This document shows, piece after piece, positions 8,752 through 21,081 of a stretch of DNA of 64,000 nt (position 1 is the first letter of the stretch; each line of letters begins with the position of its first letter). A program made the translations under genes and the position numbers. The notes beneath the pieces were generated by a model. It worked only from the letters and a program-made list of their open reading frames with translations, made no database searches and had not been told where the DNA came from. The DNA lies in assembly GCF_028128765.1 (NCBI RefSeq), contig NZ_LBJG01000005.1:248001-312000 (forward strand), written 5' to 3'. Source of the DNA: Bradyrhizobium sp. CCBAU 51627. Lineage in GTDB: Bacteria; Pseudomonadota; Alphaproteobacteria; Rhizobiales; Xanthobacteraceae.

Positions 8752-9825
8752 ATGAATGACCACACGCGGCTCCGCGACGGCCATGGGCCGCACGGTGAGC
8801 TGGAGGGGTCGATGGCGGCGGTGGCGTTGGCCACTGATCCGGCCGTCCCCGCGCAGGCGTCGGGAACCGGCGTCTATGCGGCGCTCGACCTCGGCACCAA
8901 CAATTGCCGGCTGCTGATCGCCTGTCCGACCCACGAGGGCTTCCGCGTGGTCGATTCTTTCTCGCGCATCATCCGGCTCGGCGAGGGCGTCTCGGCCACA
9001 GGGAACATCAGCGAGGCCGCGATCGATCGCGCCATTGCGGCGCTCAGCATCTGCCGCGACAAAATCAATCTTCGCAAGGCGAAGCGGCTGCGGCTGATCG
9101 CGACCGAAGCCTGCCGCGCCGCCTCGAATGCGGAAGACTTCCGCAGCCGCGTCGCGGCAGAGACCGGCATCGAGCTCGAGGTCATCGACCGCGAGACGGA
9201 AGCCGCGCTCGCCGTGCTCGGCTGCGCGCCGTTGGTCGATCCCAGGGGACGCGGCGCCATCCTGTTCGATATCGGCGGCGGCTCGACCGAACTGGTGCGG
9301 ATCGAGCGCGATGCGCAAAATCCGGAGCCGCGCATCAAGGCGTGGATGTCGATCCCGTACGGTGTGGTCACGCTGGCCGAGCAGTTCGGCGGCCGCGACG
9401 TGACGCCGGGGATCTATGCTGCGATGGAGCGCGAGGTCGCACATCATGTCGCGCCCTTCGCGGAACAGCATGGTCGCGATCTCGCCGACATGCATCTGCT
9501 CGGCACATCTGGCACCGTGACGACGCTCGCCGGCATTCATCTCAACCTGGCACGCTACGACCGCCGCCGCATCGACAGCATCTGGATGAACGATGCCGAC
9601 ATCGCCGCGACCATCAACAAGCTGCTCGGCATGAGCTATGAGGAGCGCGCGAACAACAGCTGCATCAGCATCGAGCGCGCCGATCTCGTGTTGGCCGGTT
9701 GCGCCATCCTCGATGCGATCAGGCGCGCGTTCCCGCTGCCGCGCCTGCGCGTCGCCGACCGCGGCCTGCGCGAGGGCATGCTGGTCGAGATGATGCGCGA
9801 GGACGGCGCACTCAGGAGCTGGTGA
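8752..9825 (+). CDS. Ppx/GppA family phosphatase
   Basis: The 357-residue product from ATG 8752 ([10 protein letters not shown]) has the actin-like ATPase fold of exopolyphosphatase/pppGpp phosphatase. [12 protein letters not shown] is the first phosphate loop, [11 protein letters not shown] the second, and [11 protein letters not shown] the adenosine-side motif. It lacks the long C-terminal HD-type region of E. coli Ppx and GppA (about 500 residues), as do most alphaproteobacterial short forms. One base separates it from rlmE, so the two are cotranscribed and probably translationally coupled. The reaction is hydrolysis of polyphosphate or pppGpp in the cytoplasm. Confidence 0.88.
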   Translation: MNDHTRLRDGHGPHGELEGSMAAVALATDPAVPAQASGTGVYAALDLGTNNCRLLIACPTHEGFRVVDSFSRIIRLGEGVSATGNISEAAIDRAIAALSICRDKINLRKAKRLRLIATEACRAASNAEDFRSRVAAETGIELEVIDRETEAALAVLGCAPLVDPRGRGAILFDIGGGSTELVRIERDAQNPEPRIKAWMSIPYGVVTLAEQFGGRDVTPGIYAAMEREVAHHVAPFAEQHGRDLADMHLLGTSGTVTTLAGIHLNLARYDRRRIDSIWMNDADIAATINKLLGMSYEERANNSCISIERADLVLAGCAILDAIRRAFPLPRLRVADRGLREGMLVEMMREDGALRSW

Positions 9826-9826
9826 G

Positions 9827-10516
9827 ATGGCGAAAGACACCACCGGCCGTTTGCACGTCCAGGTCAAGACCGGCGGCAAGCGCAAGCTGTCATCGAAGCT
9901 GTGGCTGGAGCGGCAGCTCAACGACCCCTATGTCGCCAAGGCCAAGGCGGCCGGCTATCGCTCGCGCGCGGCCTTCAAGCTGCTGGAGATCGACGACAAG
10001 TTTAGGCTGCTCAAGCCGGGTATGGCGGTGGTTGATCTCGGCGCTGCGCCCGGCGGCTGGAGCCAGATCGCCGCCAAGCGCGTTGGCTCGGTCGACGCCA
10101 AGGGCAAGGTCGTGGCGATCGATCTCTTGGAGATGCCGGAAATTCCAGGTGTCGATTTCGCGCAGCTCGATTTCATGGACAATGGCGCGCCTTCAAAACT
10201 CACCGCGATGCTGGGCGGCGGCGCCGACGTGGTCATGTCCGACATGGCCGCCAACACCACGGGCCATCGCAAGACCGACCAACTCCGCATCGTCGGCTTG
10301 GTCGAGACGGCGGCGGCGTTCGCCTGCGACGTGCTCAAGCCCGGCGGCACGTTCCTGGCCAAGACATTCCAGAGCGGCGCCGATGCCGATCTGCTCGCCC
10401 AGCTCAAGCGCGACTTTGCAACCGTGCGCCACGTCAAGCCGGCAGCAAGCCGGCAGGATTCCTCCGAGCGCTACGTGCTGGCGACGGGATTCCGGGGCAA
10501 GGCGAGGGAGCAATAG
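9827..10516 (+). CDS. rlmE: 23S rRNA (uridine-2'-O)-methyltransferase RlmE
   Basis: The 229-residue product is of the FtsJ/RrmJ family and methylates 2'-O of U2552 in 23S rRNA of the assembled 50S subunit. The SAM-binding motif is [15 protein letters not shown]. The catalytic K-D-K-E set is visible: Lys in [10 protein letters not shown], Asp in [11 protein letters not shown], Lys in GTFLAKTF, and Glu in [11 protein letters not shown]. It is slightly longer than E. coli RlmE (209) through an N-terminal basic extension. It is coupled to the upstream Ppx/GppA gene. Confidence 0.93.
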   Translation: MAKDTTGRLHVQVKTGGKRKLSSKLWLERQLNDPYVAKAKAAGYRSRAAFKLLEIDDKFRLLKPGMAVVDLGAAPGGWSQIAAKRVGSVDAKGKVVAIDLLEMPEIPGVDFAQLDFMDNGAPSKLTAMLGGGADVVMSDMAANTTGHRKTDQLRIVGLVETAAAFACDVLKPGGTFLAKTFQSGADADLLAQLKRDFATVRHVKPAASRQDSSERYVLATGFRGKAREQ

Positions 10517-10555
10517 CTCGGCTGTCGTCCCGGCTTTTGCCGCGACGACGCCGAG
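10517..10555. terminator. Strong hairpin after rlmE
   Basis: CTCGGC-T-GTCGTC pairs with GACGAC-GCCGAG, giving 12 pairs with a single bulged T around a 14-base loop. It starts one base after the rlmE stop and precedes the stop of the converging MFS gene. No run of T follows, so it could be a processing or Rho-linked structure rather than a classic intrinsic terminator. Confidence 0.4.
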
Positions 10556-10579
10556 TATCTCGCGCCGTTTGAGTAAGGC

Positions 10580-12070
10580 TTACCCCAACCGCTGGTCTCG
10601 CACGTCCTGGGTATCCTCAGTCGCTGCCTTGACGGCGGCATTGGCCGCGCCCTTGCCGGCGCCCTTGCGGCTGGCAATTTCCACCGCCTTGCGGCCGGAG
10701 ATCTCGTGACCGGCATCGCTGGGCATCTGCCAGAAGAACCAGCTCGATGCCGCCGAGGTCAGCGCCACCACGACGAAGGCGGGCGCGAACACCGTGGCGT
10801 CGATCTCGCTGACATGGTTGACCCACATCGTCGTCTCGACGCAAGCTGCGCCGACCGCAACGCCGGCGGAGACCGCGAGCTGCTGGTTGACGCTGGCGAG
10901 TGTAGTGGCGCGGCTCATCTGCGGACTCTCGACGTCGGCATAGGCGACCGTGTTGATCGCGGTGAACTCGAGCGAGCGGAAGAAGCCGCCGACCACCAGA
11001 ATCACCATGATAATCAGAAGCGGCGTCGTCACCGTGAACAGCGCGCAGACGCCGAGGAAGAATGCGCTGACGATCGCGTTCACAGTCATCAAATTGCGGA
11101 AACCGAAGGCGCGGATCAGGCGCGCGGCCAGCGTCTTCATGCCCATCGCCCCGAGCGAGGACGCGAAGGTGACGAGGCCGGAATGGAACGGCGACAGCCC
11201 GAAGCCGATCTGCATCAGGAGCGGCAGCAGGAAAGGCAGCGCCCCGATGCCGAGCCGAAACATGAAGCCGCCGAACACCGCCGCGCGCAGCGTCGGAAGC
11301 TTCAGCAGCGAGAAGTCCAGCACCGGCGAGCCCGTGCGGCGGGCGTGCAGGACGTAGAGCGTCATCGAAATCGCGCCGCCGATGACGAGGGCCGCAACCG
11401 TGCTCCAGGGCAGGAGATTGAGGCCGGCGACCGAGAGGCCGAAGGCGATGCCGGCAAGTCCTAGCCCCGCGAGCATCATGCCGTAGAGATCGAACTTTTC
11501 CTGCGTCTCGCTCTTGATCGGATCGATGAAACGGAGCGCCATGAAGATGCCGAGCAGCCCGATCGGAATGTTGATCAGGAAGATCCAGTGCCACGACGCG
11601 TAGGTGGTGATGAAGCCGCCGAGCGGCGGGCCGATCACGGGACCGATCAGGGCAGGGACCGTCACCCAGGCCATGGCGTTGACCAGCGCGCTCTTGTCGA
11701 CCGAGCGCAGCAGCACGAGACGTCCGACCGGGGTCATCATGGCGCCGCCCATGCCTTGCAGGATGCGCGCGAACACGAAGTCGGTGACCGAGCCCGACAG
11801 CGCGCAGCCGACCGATCCGATCATGAACACCCCGACGGCGATTGCGAAAACCATGCGCGCGCCGAACCTATCGGCGGTCCAGCCGCTTGCCGGGATGAAC
11901 ACCGCGAGCGACAAGAGGTAGGAGGTGATTGCAAGCTTCAGGGTCAACGGGCTGGTGCCGATGTCGGCCGCGATCGCCGGCAGCGAGGTGGCGATGACCG
12001 TCGAGTCCATGTTTTCCATGAAGAGCGCGGTGGCCACGATCAGCGGAATGATGCGTTGCTTGTCGACCAT
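10580..12070 (-). CDS. DHA2 family (EmrB/QacA) MFS efflux transporter
   Basis: The 496-residue membrane protein has about 14 hydrophobic segments, the DHA2 drug:proton antiporter size. The N-terminus MENMDSTVIATSLPAIA contains the acidic residue in TM1 typical of the family. VLLRSVDKSALVNAMAW, PVIGPPLGG and GGFITTYASWHWIF match the conserved motif-C region in TM5 and the loop after it. A charged tail (about 45 residues) follows the last segment. It is a single gene with no MFP partner nearby. The substrate is unknown. Confidence 0.9.
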   Translation of the reverse strand: MVDKQRIIPLIVATALFMENMDSTVIATSLPAIAADIGTSPLTLKLAITSYLLSLAVFIPASGWTADRFGARMVFAIAVGVFMIGSVGCALSGSVTDFVFARILQGMGGAMMTPVGRLVLLRSVDKSALVNAMAWVTVPALIGPVIGPPLGGFITTYASWHWIFLINIPIGLLGIFMALRFIDPIKSETQEKFDLYGMMLAGLGLAGIAFGLSVAGLNLLPWSTVAALVIGGAISMTLYVLHARRTGSPVLDFSLLKLPTLRAAVFGGFMFRLGIGALPFLLPLLMQIGFGLSPFHSGLVTFASSLGAMGMKTLAARLIRAFGFRNLMTVNAIVSAFFLGVCALFTVTTPLLIIMVILVVGGFFRSLEFTAINTVAYADVESPQMSRATTLASVNQQLAVSAGVAVGAACVETTMWVNHVSEIDATVFAPAFVVVALTSAASSWFFWQMPSDAGHEISGRKAVEIASRKGAGKGAANAAVKAATEDTQDVRDQRLG

Positions 12071-13978
<1,908 letters not shown>

Positions 13979-13981
13979 GCT

Positions 13982-16159
13982 TCAGGCCGCGCGCACGGCC
14001 TCGAGGAATTTCCCGACCTCGAGCTTGAGGCGGCTCGAATCCGTGGCGAGCAACTGGGCGGCGGTCAGCACTTGCGACGAGGCCGAGCCGGTCTCGCTGG
14101 CGCCCTGCTGGACGTCGTTGATGTTGGCGGAGACCTGCTGGGTGCCGTGTGCGGCCTGCTGCACGTTTCGTGCAATCTCCTGCGTGGCTGCGCCCTGTTC
14201 CTCCACGGCCGCGGCAATCGTCGAGGAGATTTCCGACAGTCGCTCGATCGTCTCGCTGATCGCCTTGATGGCGCCGACGGATTCCTGCGTCGCCGCCTGC
14301 ACGCTTCCGATCTGCTGCTGGATTTCCTCGGTCGCTTTCGCGGTCTGCTGCGCCAGCGCCTTCACCTCCGAGGCGACCACCGCGAAGCCGCGGCCGGCAT
14401 CGCCGGCGCGCGCGGCCTCGATGGTCGCGTTCAGCGCCAGCAGGTTGGTCTGGCCTGCGATCGAATTGATGAGCTCGATGACGTCCCCGATCCGGCTTGC
14501 GGCCTGTGACAATTCGCCGACGCGGTCGTTGGTGCGGCGGGCCTGCTCGACGGCGTCGCCAGCCACGCGCGCGGATTCCTGAACTTGCCGGCTGATCTCG
14601 TTGACCGACGATGTGAGCTCTTCGGTCGCGGTGGCGACTGATTGCACATTGGCGGATGCCTCTTCGGACGCCGCCGCGACGGCCGTTGTCAGGGTCTGCG
14701 AGCGGTCCGCCGTGGTGTTCAGGGTGCCGGCCGAACCTTCAAGCTCGGTCGCGGCCGACGACACCGTGCTGACGATCTCGCCGATCACCGTCTCGAAATC
14801 GCGCGTGATGACGTTGACGCGACGGCCGCGCTCGATCTGCGCTTCGGCATTACGGGCGGCATCCTCGTCGGCAAGCTTTTTCGCGACCAGCGCGTCCTTG
14901 AAGATCTGTAACGCGCCAGCCATGGTGCCGATCTCATCCTTGCGATGCCCATCGGGGATAGCAACGTCGAGCTCGCCGTCGGCAAGCCGCAGCGTCGCGC
15001 CGGTCAAGCGCACGAGCGGACCGATCACCTGGCGCATCACGGCGATGACGACCGCGACCGAGGCGATCAGCACGACCAGCAGGGCCGCCAGCGCCCAGAT
15101 CAGCCGAGTCTGTGCCTGCGCGATCGCCGTGTCGTTGGCCTCGTGGGCAAAGGTCAGGGCGGCGTCGCGCAGACCGAGCACGCTGTTCAGGACGGGCGCG
15201 AGCCAGCGCGGCCATTCGGCCTCGCTGATCGGGCTGGGACGCCCCTCGCGGGCCGCCGCGACCAGTTCCTGAAAGCGCGGCTCGCCTTCGGTCATCAGCT
15301 TTGCGCGCACCTGGTTGGCGACGTTCGCGAGCGCCGGCGCATCGCCGGCGTTGCGGACACCTTGCTCGATCTGGGTCCAGATCAGTGCGACCTGACCCGT
15401 CAATTCGGTCACCTCGACGCGCTGGGCTGCCGACAAAGGCTGGTTGCGGGCGAAAAGGCCGAGCACGGCGGCACGCGCGCCGTTGATGGTGCGCATGCTT
15501 TGCGCGCTCTGCGCCAGCGTCGCCGACGGCAGCAGGTTCTCGATGTCGCTGCCGGTGCGCGACAGGCTGATCAAGGCTTCGCTCGTTGCTGCTGTAAGGG
15601 CGTCGACGGAGCGTGCAAGGCCGTCAACGATTGCCGTCTGGCTGTCGGCGGGGCGTTGCGTCTTGGGCAGGGCCGCGGCCTGGCGTCCGGCGCTCCGGGT
15701 CGTTTGCAGCATCTGCTCGGCTGCTTCGACCGATCGCGTCGGCAGCTCTGCTGCGCGAATGGCCGCCTTGGCCGCGTTGATAGCGGCGTCCGTGTTGGCG
15801 ATGGCCTTGTCGAGGGCCGACAGCTTCTCGGGCGTGGCCGGATCGGCAGGGGTCGCAACCGCGTACCAGGCGGTGCGTTCGACCGGAATGAGGCTGTTGG
15901 CCTTCATCACCAGCTCGAAGGCGGTCAGCGAGCGCGCGGCCGCTTCCCGCTTGCGCAGGTCGCCCCATCCGCCCCAGGCGACCGCGCCGGCGAAGGCGAC
16001 GGCCAAAAGGCTCGTGATCAGATTGCCTGCGAGGACGCGCCAGCGCAGGCTGATGCCGCCCTTCGCGCCGGGCTTGGAGGAAGGTTCAGACGGCAGGGCA
16101 AGCTCTGGCACGAAATGGACTCTTCGTTCATCGGAATTCCGCGCAACGGTAGTTCGCAA
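13982..16159 (-). CDS. Methyl-accepting chemotaxis protein
   Basis: The 725-residue frame has a first membrane segment at about 45-65 ([18 protein letters not shown]) and a long helical sensor domain. The second segment is near 355-380 ([20 protein letters not shown]), followed by a HAMP domain and a cytoplasmic signalling helix bundle. The hairpin tip is [20 protein letters not shown] with GRGFAVVA after it. The start is uncertain: TTG at 16,159 or GTG at 16,111, with no ATG in frame before the first membrane segment. The sensor domain is an all-alpha type with no recognised ligand motif. It is a lone receptor with no che genes nearby. Confidence 0.92.
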   Translation of the reverse strand: MRTTVARNSDERRVHFVPELALPSEPSSKPGAKGGISLRWRVLAGNLITSLLAVAFAGAVAWGGWGDLRKREAAARSLTAFELVMKANSLIPVERTAWYAVATPADPATPEKLSALDKAIANTDAAINAAKAAIRAAELPTRSVEAAEQMLQTTRSAGRQAAALPKTQRPADSQTAIVDGLARSVDALTAATSEALISLSRTGSDIENLLPSATLAQSAQSMRTINGARAAVLGLFARNQPLSAAQRVEVTELTGQVALIWTQIEQGVRNAGDAPALANVANQVRAKLMTEGEPRFQELVAAAREGRPSPISEAEWPRWLAPVLNSVLGLRDAALTFAHEANDTAIAQAQTRLIWALAALLVVLIASVAVVIAVMRQVIGPLVRLTGATLRLADGELDVAIPDGHRKDEIGTMAGALQIFKDALVAKKLADEDAARNAEAQIERGRRVNVITRDFETVIGEIVSTVSSAATELEGSAGTLNTTADRSQTLTTAVAAASEEASANVQSVATATEELTSSVNEISRQVQESARVAGDAVEQARRTNDRVGELSQAASRIGDVIELINSIAGQTNLLALNATIEAARAGDAGRGFAVVASEVKALAQQTAKATEEIQQQIGSVQAATQESVGAIKAISETIERLSEISSTIAAAVEEQGAATQEIARNVQQAAHGTQQVSANINDVQQGASETGSASSQVLTAAQLLATDSSRLKLEVGKFLEAVRAA

Positions 16160-16247
16160 TCGCGACCAAAGCCTTAATTGACCCAGGGTTTGCTTCGCGA
16201 CGCCGCTCCTCCTAAATCATCCCGACAGCCAATCCGGAGGAACCATC

Positions 16248-17270
16248 ATGGCCCAAGCAAAACGCATCGTTCTCGCCGCACGTCCCGTCGGCGAACCCAA
16301 ACCGTCCGATTTTCGTCTGGAGGATTTCGCGCTACCGTCGCCCGGGGCGGGCGAAGTCCTGCTGCGCACGGTCTGGCTGTCGCTCGATCCCTATATGCGC
16401 GGGCGCATGAGCGAAGGGCCGTCCTATGCCGCGCCGGTGCCGGTCGGCGGCGTGATGGAAGGCGAGGCGGTGAGCGAGGTCGCGGCTTCGAACAATCCCG
16501 ATTTCGTGGTCGGCGACATCGTCCGTGCGCGGACCGGCTGGCAGTCTCACGCGATCTCGAACGGCAAGGGCCTCATCAAGGTCGATCCCAGGCTTGGGCC
16601 GATCTCGACCTCGATCGGTGTGCTCGGCATGCCCGGCATGACCGCGTATACGGGCCTGCTCGACATCGGCAAGCCGCAAGCCGGCGAGACCGTGGTCGTC
16701 GCCGGCGCCTCCGGCGCGGTCGGCTCGGCCGTCGGCCAGATCGCGAAGATCAAGGGCGCACGGGCGGTTGGCATCGCCGGCGGCAAGGACAAGTGCGACT
16801 ACGTGGTGAAGGAGCTCGGCTTCGATGCCTGCGTCGATCACCGCGATCCCGATCTTGCGGCGAAGCTGAAGGATGCCTGCCCGAAAGGTATCGACGTCTA
16901 TTTCGAGAATGTCGGCGGCGCCGTGTTCGAGGCGGTCTTCCCGCTGCTCAATCCCTTCGCGCGCGTGCCGGTCTGCGGCCTGATCGCCCACTACAACGAC
17001 ACCGAGGCCAAGCCGCCGAAATGGGCCGCTGCGATGATGCGCAACATCCTCACCAAGCGGCTGACCTTCCGCGGCTTCATCGTCTCCGACTTTGCCTCGC
17101 GCCATGGTGACTTCCTGCGCGACATGTCGACTTGGGTCCGCGACGGCAAGGTGAAGTACAAGGAGTTCGTCACCGAGGGCCTGGAGAGCGCCCCGGCTGC
17201 CTTCATCGGGCTGCTGAAGGGGGCCAATTTCGGCAAGCAGCTGGTCCGGGTCGGGCCGGACAAGGCTTAA
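16248..17270 (+). CDS. NADP-dependent oxidoreductase (zinc-independent MDR family)
   Basis: The 340-residue product is of the medium-chain dehydrogenase/reductase family. SLDPYMRGRM near residue 45 is typical of the leukotriene B4 12-hydroxydehydrogenase/CurA group. The nucleotide-binding loop is VVAGASGAVGSAVGQIAKIKG near residue 150, with DVYFENVGGAVFEAVFPLL further on. No zinc-binding Cys/His set is present. Family members reduce C=C bonds of enones with NADPH. An AGG-rich ribosome site (CCGGAGGAACC) precedes the ATG. It is a single gene, divergent from the chemoreceptor. Confidence 0.9.
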   Translation: MAQAKRIVLAARPVGEPKPSDFRLEDFALPSPGAGEVLLRTVWLSLDPYMRGRMSEGPSYAAPVPVGGVMEGEAVSEVAASNNPDFVVGDIVRARTGWQSHAISNGKGLIKVDPRLGPISTSIGVLGMPGMTAYTGLLDIGKPQAGETVVVAGASGAVGSAVGQIAKIKGARAVGIAGGKDKCDYVVKELGFDACVDHRDPDLAAKLKDACPKGIDVYFENVGGAVFEAVFPLLNPFARVPVCGLIAHYNDTEAKPPKWAAAMMRNILTKRLTFRGFIVSDFASRHGDFLRDMSTWVRDGKVKYKEFVTEGLESAPAAFIGLLKGANFGKQLVRVGPDKA

Positions 17271-17463
17271 CTTTCAAGGTCTGGAGCGTCTCCGGAAGGA
17301 TTGTGGCGCCTTCGAGTTGCTCCGACGCCCCCGTCCCGGGCGTCAGTGGTTAACAAAGAGTCACCGATCGGCCACACTCGCCCGCAAAGGGCAGAGTGTG
17401 AACGAGCGTTGATTGACGTCCGGGCGAAGGCATTGAATCATCGCGCATATTTTAGGTGCTGCG

Positions 17464-17763
17464 ATGTTAGAGATCGGTATTTTCTGCGTCATTGTTTTGG
17501 CTGCCGGCTACTGGGTGGCCATGTATGTCATGGGCCGCCACGACGACGTCATCCACGGCAAGTTCGTGCACAGCGAGGAGGAGGCCGAGTTCGCGGCCCC
17601 CGCCATGCCGACGCCGCCGCCGCGTTTTCCCAATCGTCCGGTCAAGGCGGTCGAGCCGGCGAAAATGTTGCCTGCTGATGATGTCGCACCGACGCCCGTG
17701 ACCAGCGAAGCGTTGCAGTCGTTGCTGGCTGCGATCCAGCACGATCTCAAGAGCGTCGCCTGA
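17464..17763 (+). CDS. Small membrane-anchored protein of unknown function
   Basis: The 99-residue product has one N-terminal membrane segment (IGIFCVIVLAAGYWVAMYVM) and a soluble, proline-rich tail ending in a short helix (LQSLLAAIQHDLKSVA). Such proteins are seen as unnamed genes in related rhizobia. Codon use is like its neighbours, which supports a real gene. No function is assigned. Confidence 0.65.
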   Translation: MLEIGIFCVIVLAAGYWVAMYVMGRHDDVIHGKFVHSEEEAEFAAPAMPTPPPRFPNRPVKAVEPAKMLPADDVAPTPVTSEALQSLLAAIQHDLKSVA

Positions 17764-17776
17764 GTGGCGTGTGCGC

Positions 17777-18619
17777 TTAGTGCTCGGCGCCCATCTGCGC
17801 GAAGAGTTCTTCGATATCGACATCGCGCTGGCCCGCCGCGCGAACGTGGCGGACCTCAAAGCTGTCGGGGGCAAACCGATATTCGACAAGACCGGTCTCC
17901 TTGATCGCGATCCGGTCCTGGCGTGCGTCGTTGATCTTGAAGCCGGCCGAAGGCGCCCAGACGTGCCTGATGTGGTGGGACGTGAAGTCGCGGCGCTGAT
18001 GCACGTGACCGCTGGCAATGAGGCGAAGATCGACCTTGCCGAACATCCCGATCAGGCGCGCACGCGCCGGCTGTGGCACGTAGCGGATCGATGTGTCCGG
18101 GAGTTCAGGATCGTCGGGCAGGTGGAGAAACAGCGGCTTGTGGATGAACAGCGCGATCGGCTTGCCGTTCACGCGCGCGATCTCCGCGCCGAGCCAGTCG
18201 AACTGCTCGGCCTCGAATGCAAGCCCGGAATTCATCACCAGCGAGTTGAGGCCGATGAAGCGCCAGCCGGCAGCTTCGAACGACCAATGGTCTTCGCCGA
18301 TGAGCTCGCGGAATTGCTGGCGGTGGCCTTCGGTAACAGGTGGCTTCGGCGCCGGCCCGAGCGCGGTCGGGTTGTCGCCGATGTCGTGATTGCCGGGGAT
18401 GTATCGGCAGGGAACGGGCAGGGTGGCGTGCAGGCTTTTTGCGAATTCGACATCGTCGCGGCTGGTCGGCCCGTCGAAAGACACATCACCGGTGTTCACG
18501 ACGAGATCAGGCCTGCTTGCGTCGATGTGCTCGCTAACGCGATGGAAGTTGGCGATCAGGCCGGGAAAGCGCCGGCCGAGATGCGTGTCGGAAATCTGGG
18601 TGAGGCGAAATTCGGACAT
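17777..18619 (-). CDS. Metallophosphoesterase (calcineurin-like)
   Basis: The 280-residue product from ATG 18,619 (MSEFRLTQISDTHLG) carries the full metal-site set. These are DTHLG at residue 11, NTGDVS near 50, GNHD near 84, a His in LFIHKPLF near 170, and GHVHQRR near 215. Length and motif order fit the class III cyclic-nucleotide phosphodiesterase/CpdA-like group. The substrate is not resolved; cAMP or a phosphodiester is possible. The upstream extension of the frame has no conserved content. Confidence 0.87.
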   Translation of the reverse strand: MSEFRLTQISDTHLGRRFPGLIANFHRVSEHIDASRPDLVVNTGDVSFDGPTSRDDVEFAKSLHATLPVPCRYIPGNHDIGDNPTALGPAPKPPVTEGHRQQFRELIGEDHWSFEAAGWRFIGLNSLVMNSGLAFEAEQFDWLGAEIARVNGKPIALFIHKPLFLHLPDDPELPDTSIRYVPQPARARLIGMFGKVDLRLIASGHVHQRRDFTSHHIRHVWAPSAGFKINDARQDRIAIKETGLVEYRFAPDSFEVRHVRAAGQRDVDIEELFAQMGAEH

Positions 18620-18687
18620 GTGCAAAGTATCGTCCGGCGAAACGTCGGAACGATGACGCGCGCGCAAAATCCGCGATGAAACAAAGT

Positions 18688-18969
18688 TTAAAGCATCTCG
18701 AACTCGACCGCGGGCCTTGACGGGTTGAGGCCGAGATAGGCGAGCGCGGCATGGCGCATGTCGTAGGCGACGAAGGTCAGCAGGGCGACCGCGGTGAATG
18801 CCGCCAGCCCATGTCTGACGACCTCGCGCCAAGGCCGGTAACACAGGCGGAAGTAGACGGTCATTGCGAGGGCCACCGCCAGCGCCGCGGCGATGCCCGA
18901 CAGCGACGACATCCAGATGCCGAGCTGGCCGTCGGCCGCTTCGCTCCAAAGACTCGACAGGCTATTCAT
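18688..18969 (-). CDS. Small two-segment membrane protein, unknown function
   Basis: The 93-residue product from ATG 18,969 (MNSLSSLWSEAADGQLG) has two hydrophobic segments (GIAAALAVALAMTVYFRLCY and GLAAFTAVALLTFVAYDM). It matches no family that I recognise. It lies between the metallophosphoesterase and a divergent MAPEG protein. The frame is supported by normal codon bias and membrane periodicity only. Confidence 0.5.
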   Translation of the reverse strand: MNSLSSLWSEAADGQLGIWMSSLSGIAAALAVALAMTVYFRLCYRPWREVVRHGLAAFTAVALLTFVAYDMRHAALAYLGLNPSRPAVEFEML

Positions 18970-19119
18970 GGCGGTCTCGCCGGGCCCAGGGGCCAAAATC
19001 GCTTTATTGATCGGCAGTTGGTCGCCGAAGCGGGAACGCCGGTTCAACTGGTTGATTGTCAGGACCAGCGTGGACCGCTAATGGACGCTGCGGCGGCGTC
19101 CGCCGATTGGGAAAATGCG

Positions 19120-19542
19120 ATGTCCGTTCAAATGATTTTGCTGCCTGTCTTCGTGCAGATCGGCCTCACCTTCGCACTGCTCGTCGGCATGGTGTTCGGG
19201 CGGAGGCGGGCTCTGGTCTCGGGCGAGACCAAGATCCGCGACATTGCCCTGGGCGAGCCGAACTGGCCCAAGGGCGCCACGCAAACCGCCAATTGCTACC
19301 GCAACCAGTTCGAGCTGCCGGTGTTGTTCTACGCCCTGATCGCGCTGGCACTCCCGTTGCGCCACGCCGATCTCTTCATCGTGCTCATGTCCTGGGTGTT
19401 TGTGGTGACTCGCTTTGCCCACGCCGGCGTGTTCGTCACCTCGAACGACCTCGGCCAGCGCTCCTCGATCTGGCTCGCCGGCGTGCTCGTGCTGCTGGTG
19501 ATGTGGATCTACTTCGCACTGAAAATCCTGTTGCTGATCTGA
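19120..19542 (+). CDS. MAPEG family membrane protein
   Basis: From ATG 19,120 (MSVQMILLPVFVQIG) the product has 140 residues with four predicted membrane segments. Conserved MAPEG features are the NCYRNQFELPVLFYAL line, whose Asn/Glu pair lies in helix 2, and FVVTRFAHAGVFVTSND. An earlier ATG at 19,081 is possible. MAPEG proteins include glutathione-dependent enzymes of the inner membrane; the bacterial substrate is unknown. Confidence 0.8.
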   Translation: MSVQMILLPVFVQIGLTFALLVGMVFGRRRALVSGETKIRDIALGEPNWPKGATQTANCYRNQFELPVLFYALIALALPLRHADLFIVLMSWVFVVTRFAHAGVFVTSNDLGQRSSIWLAGVLVLLVMWIYFALKILLLI

Positions 19543-19576
19543 CTCTTGCGTTTCTGATTTCATCTGAAAGATTCAA

Positions 19577-20878
19577 ATGACTCCCGCTGCCCGGCTGTCC
19601 GCAGCCATCGAACTGATCGACACCATCGAACGCGACCGCGTGCCCGCGGCCAAGGCGCTGAAGGAGTGGGGCACCGCGCACCGCTTTGCCGGCTCCGGCG
19701 ACCGCGCCGCCATCGCAGGCCTGGTCTGGGACGTGCTGCGCCGCTTTTCCTCCAGCGCCTATCTGATGGATTCCGATACCGCCCGTGCGCGCCTGATCGG
19801 CATGCTCCGGCTCGAGCGCAACATGGACACGGCAACCATGGCCGCTTTCTTCGACGGCAGCCGGTTTGCGCCGGAGCCGCTGACGGAGGCCGAGCAGGCG
19901 GCGCTCAGTCATCGTTCGCTGAAGCATGCACCGGCCGCGATCGCAGGTGACTATCCGGAATGGCTCGATCCGCATCTGGCAAAGGTGTTTGGCGCGGAGC
20001 GCATCGCCGAGGCGATCGCGATGGCGAGCCGGGCGCCGCTCGACCTGCGCGTTAACACGCTAAAATCCAATCGCGACAAGGCCCTGAAGGCGCTTGCGCA
20101 TCTTCATGCGAAACCGACGCCGTGGTCGCCAAACGGTCTGCGCATCGAGCTTTCGGCCGATGCGCGCAATCCCGGCATCCAGGCGGAAGAGGATTTCATC
20201 AAGGGTGGCATCGAGGTGCAGGATGAGGGATCGCAGCTTGCGGCCCTCTTCACCGCGGCAAGACCCGGCGAGCAGGTGATCGATCTCTGCGCCGGGGCCG
20301 GTGGCAAGACCCTGGCGCTCGCTGCGCTGATGCAGGGCAAGGGCCGGCTCATTGCCACCGATCGCGACAAGCGGCAGCTGGTGCCGATCCACGAACGCCT
20401 CTCGCGCGCCGGCGTCCACAACGCCGATGTCCGCACCCCCAAGGGCGAGGCCGATCCGCTTGCCGATATCCGCGCCACCGCCGACCTCGTCGTGATCGAC
20501 GCGCCCTGCACGGGAACCGGCACCTGGCGCCGCAATCCCGACGCCAAATGGCGCATGCGGCCGGGTGCGCTGGAGATTCGCCTGAAGGACCAGGTCGAGG
20601 TGCTGGAGCGTGCCGTTCCGCTGGTAAAGGCCGGCGGCCGCATCACCTACATCACCTGCTCGGTGCTGTCGGAGGAGAACAACGAGCAGGTGAGGGCCTT
20701 CGTCGCGAAGCATCCGGAGTTTTCGGTCTTGCCGCCGGAGCAGACCGCCAGCGTGCTCTGGGACAAGGCCGACGATTTCGGGCAAGCCGCGCTGCAATCG
20801 CCTGAAGGCTGGCTGATGACGCCGAGACGCACGGGAACGGATGGGTTCTTCGTGTCGGTTCTGAGGAAGGTCTCGTAG
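19577..20878 (+). CDS. RsmB/NOP-type RNA (cytosine-C5)-methyltransferase
   Basis: The 433-residue product has a NusB-like helical N-terminal domain (about residues 1-140) and a SAM-dependent methyltransferase domain. Motif I is DLCAGAGGKTLALAA. Motif IV is DAPCTGTGTWRRNPDAKW with the second cysteine, and motif VI is YITCSVLSEENN with the catalytic cysteine. The two-cysteine mechanism identifies an m5C enzyme. Domain layout and length match RsmB (16S m5C967), but rhizobia carry several paralogues, so the exact target is open. Confidence 0.88.
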   Translation: MTPAARLSAAIELIDTIERDRVPAAKALKEWGTAHRFAGSGDRAAIAGLVWDVLRRFSSSAYLMDSDTARARLIGMLRLERNMDTATMAAFFDGSRFAPEPLTEAEQAALSHRSLKHAPAAIAGDYPEWLDPHLAKVFGAERIAEAIAMASRAPLDLRVNTLKSNRDKALKALAHLHAKPTPWSPNGLRIELSADARNPGIQAEEDFIKGGIEVQDEGSQLAALFTAARPGEQVIDLCAGAGGKTLALAALMQGKGRLIATDRDKRQLVPIHERLSRAGVHNADVRTPKGEADPLADIRATADLVVIDAPCTGTGTWRRNPDAKWRMRPGALEIRLKDQVEVLERAVPLVKAGGRITYITCSVLSEENNEQVRAFVAKHPEFSVLPPEQTASVLWDKADDFGQAALQSPEGWLMTPRRTGTDGFFVSVLRKVS

Positions 20879-20992
20879 GGTAGGCAAAGCGAAGCGTGCC
20901 CACCAATCGATCGCGATTTAGGCGGTGGGCAGGGCGCTTCACGCCGTTGTCACCCTACCTCACGCGCTCGCGAGCCCCGGAATGACAGCGCA

Positions 20993-21030
20993 AACAAAAC
21001 CCCGCGAACCGGATCCGGTCGCGGGGTCTT
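20993..21030 (-). terminator. Intrinsic terminator of the cold-shock gene
   Basis: Read on the minus strand, a 9-bp GC stem (20,999-21,007 with 21,019-21,027) encloses a loop and is followed by TTTTGTTTG. It lies about 55 bp after the csp stop codon. This is the clearest Rho-independent terminator in the window. Confidence 0.7.
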
Positions 21031-21081
21031 TCGAGCTCAACGATCTGCCGGTACGTCCGTGGTCAGATCGTGCGCGGCTGG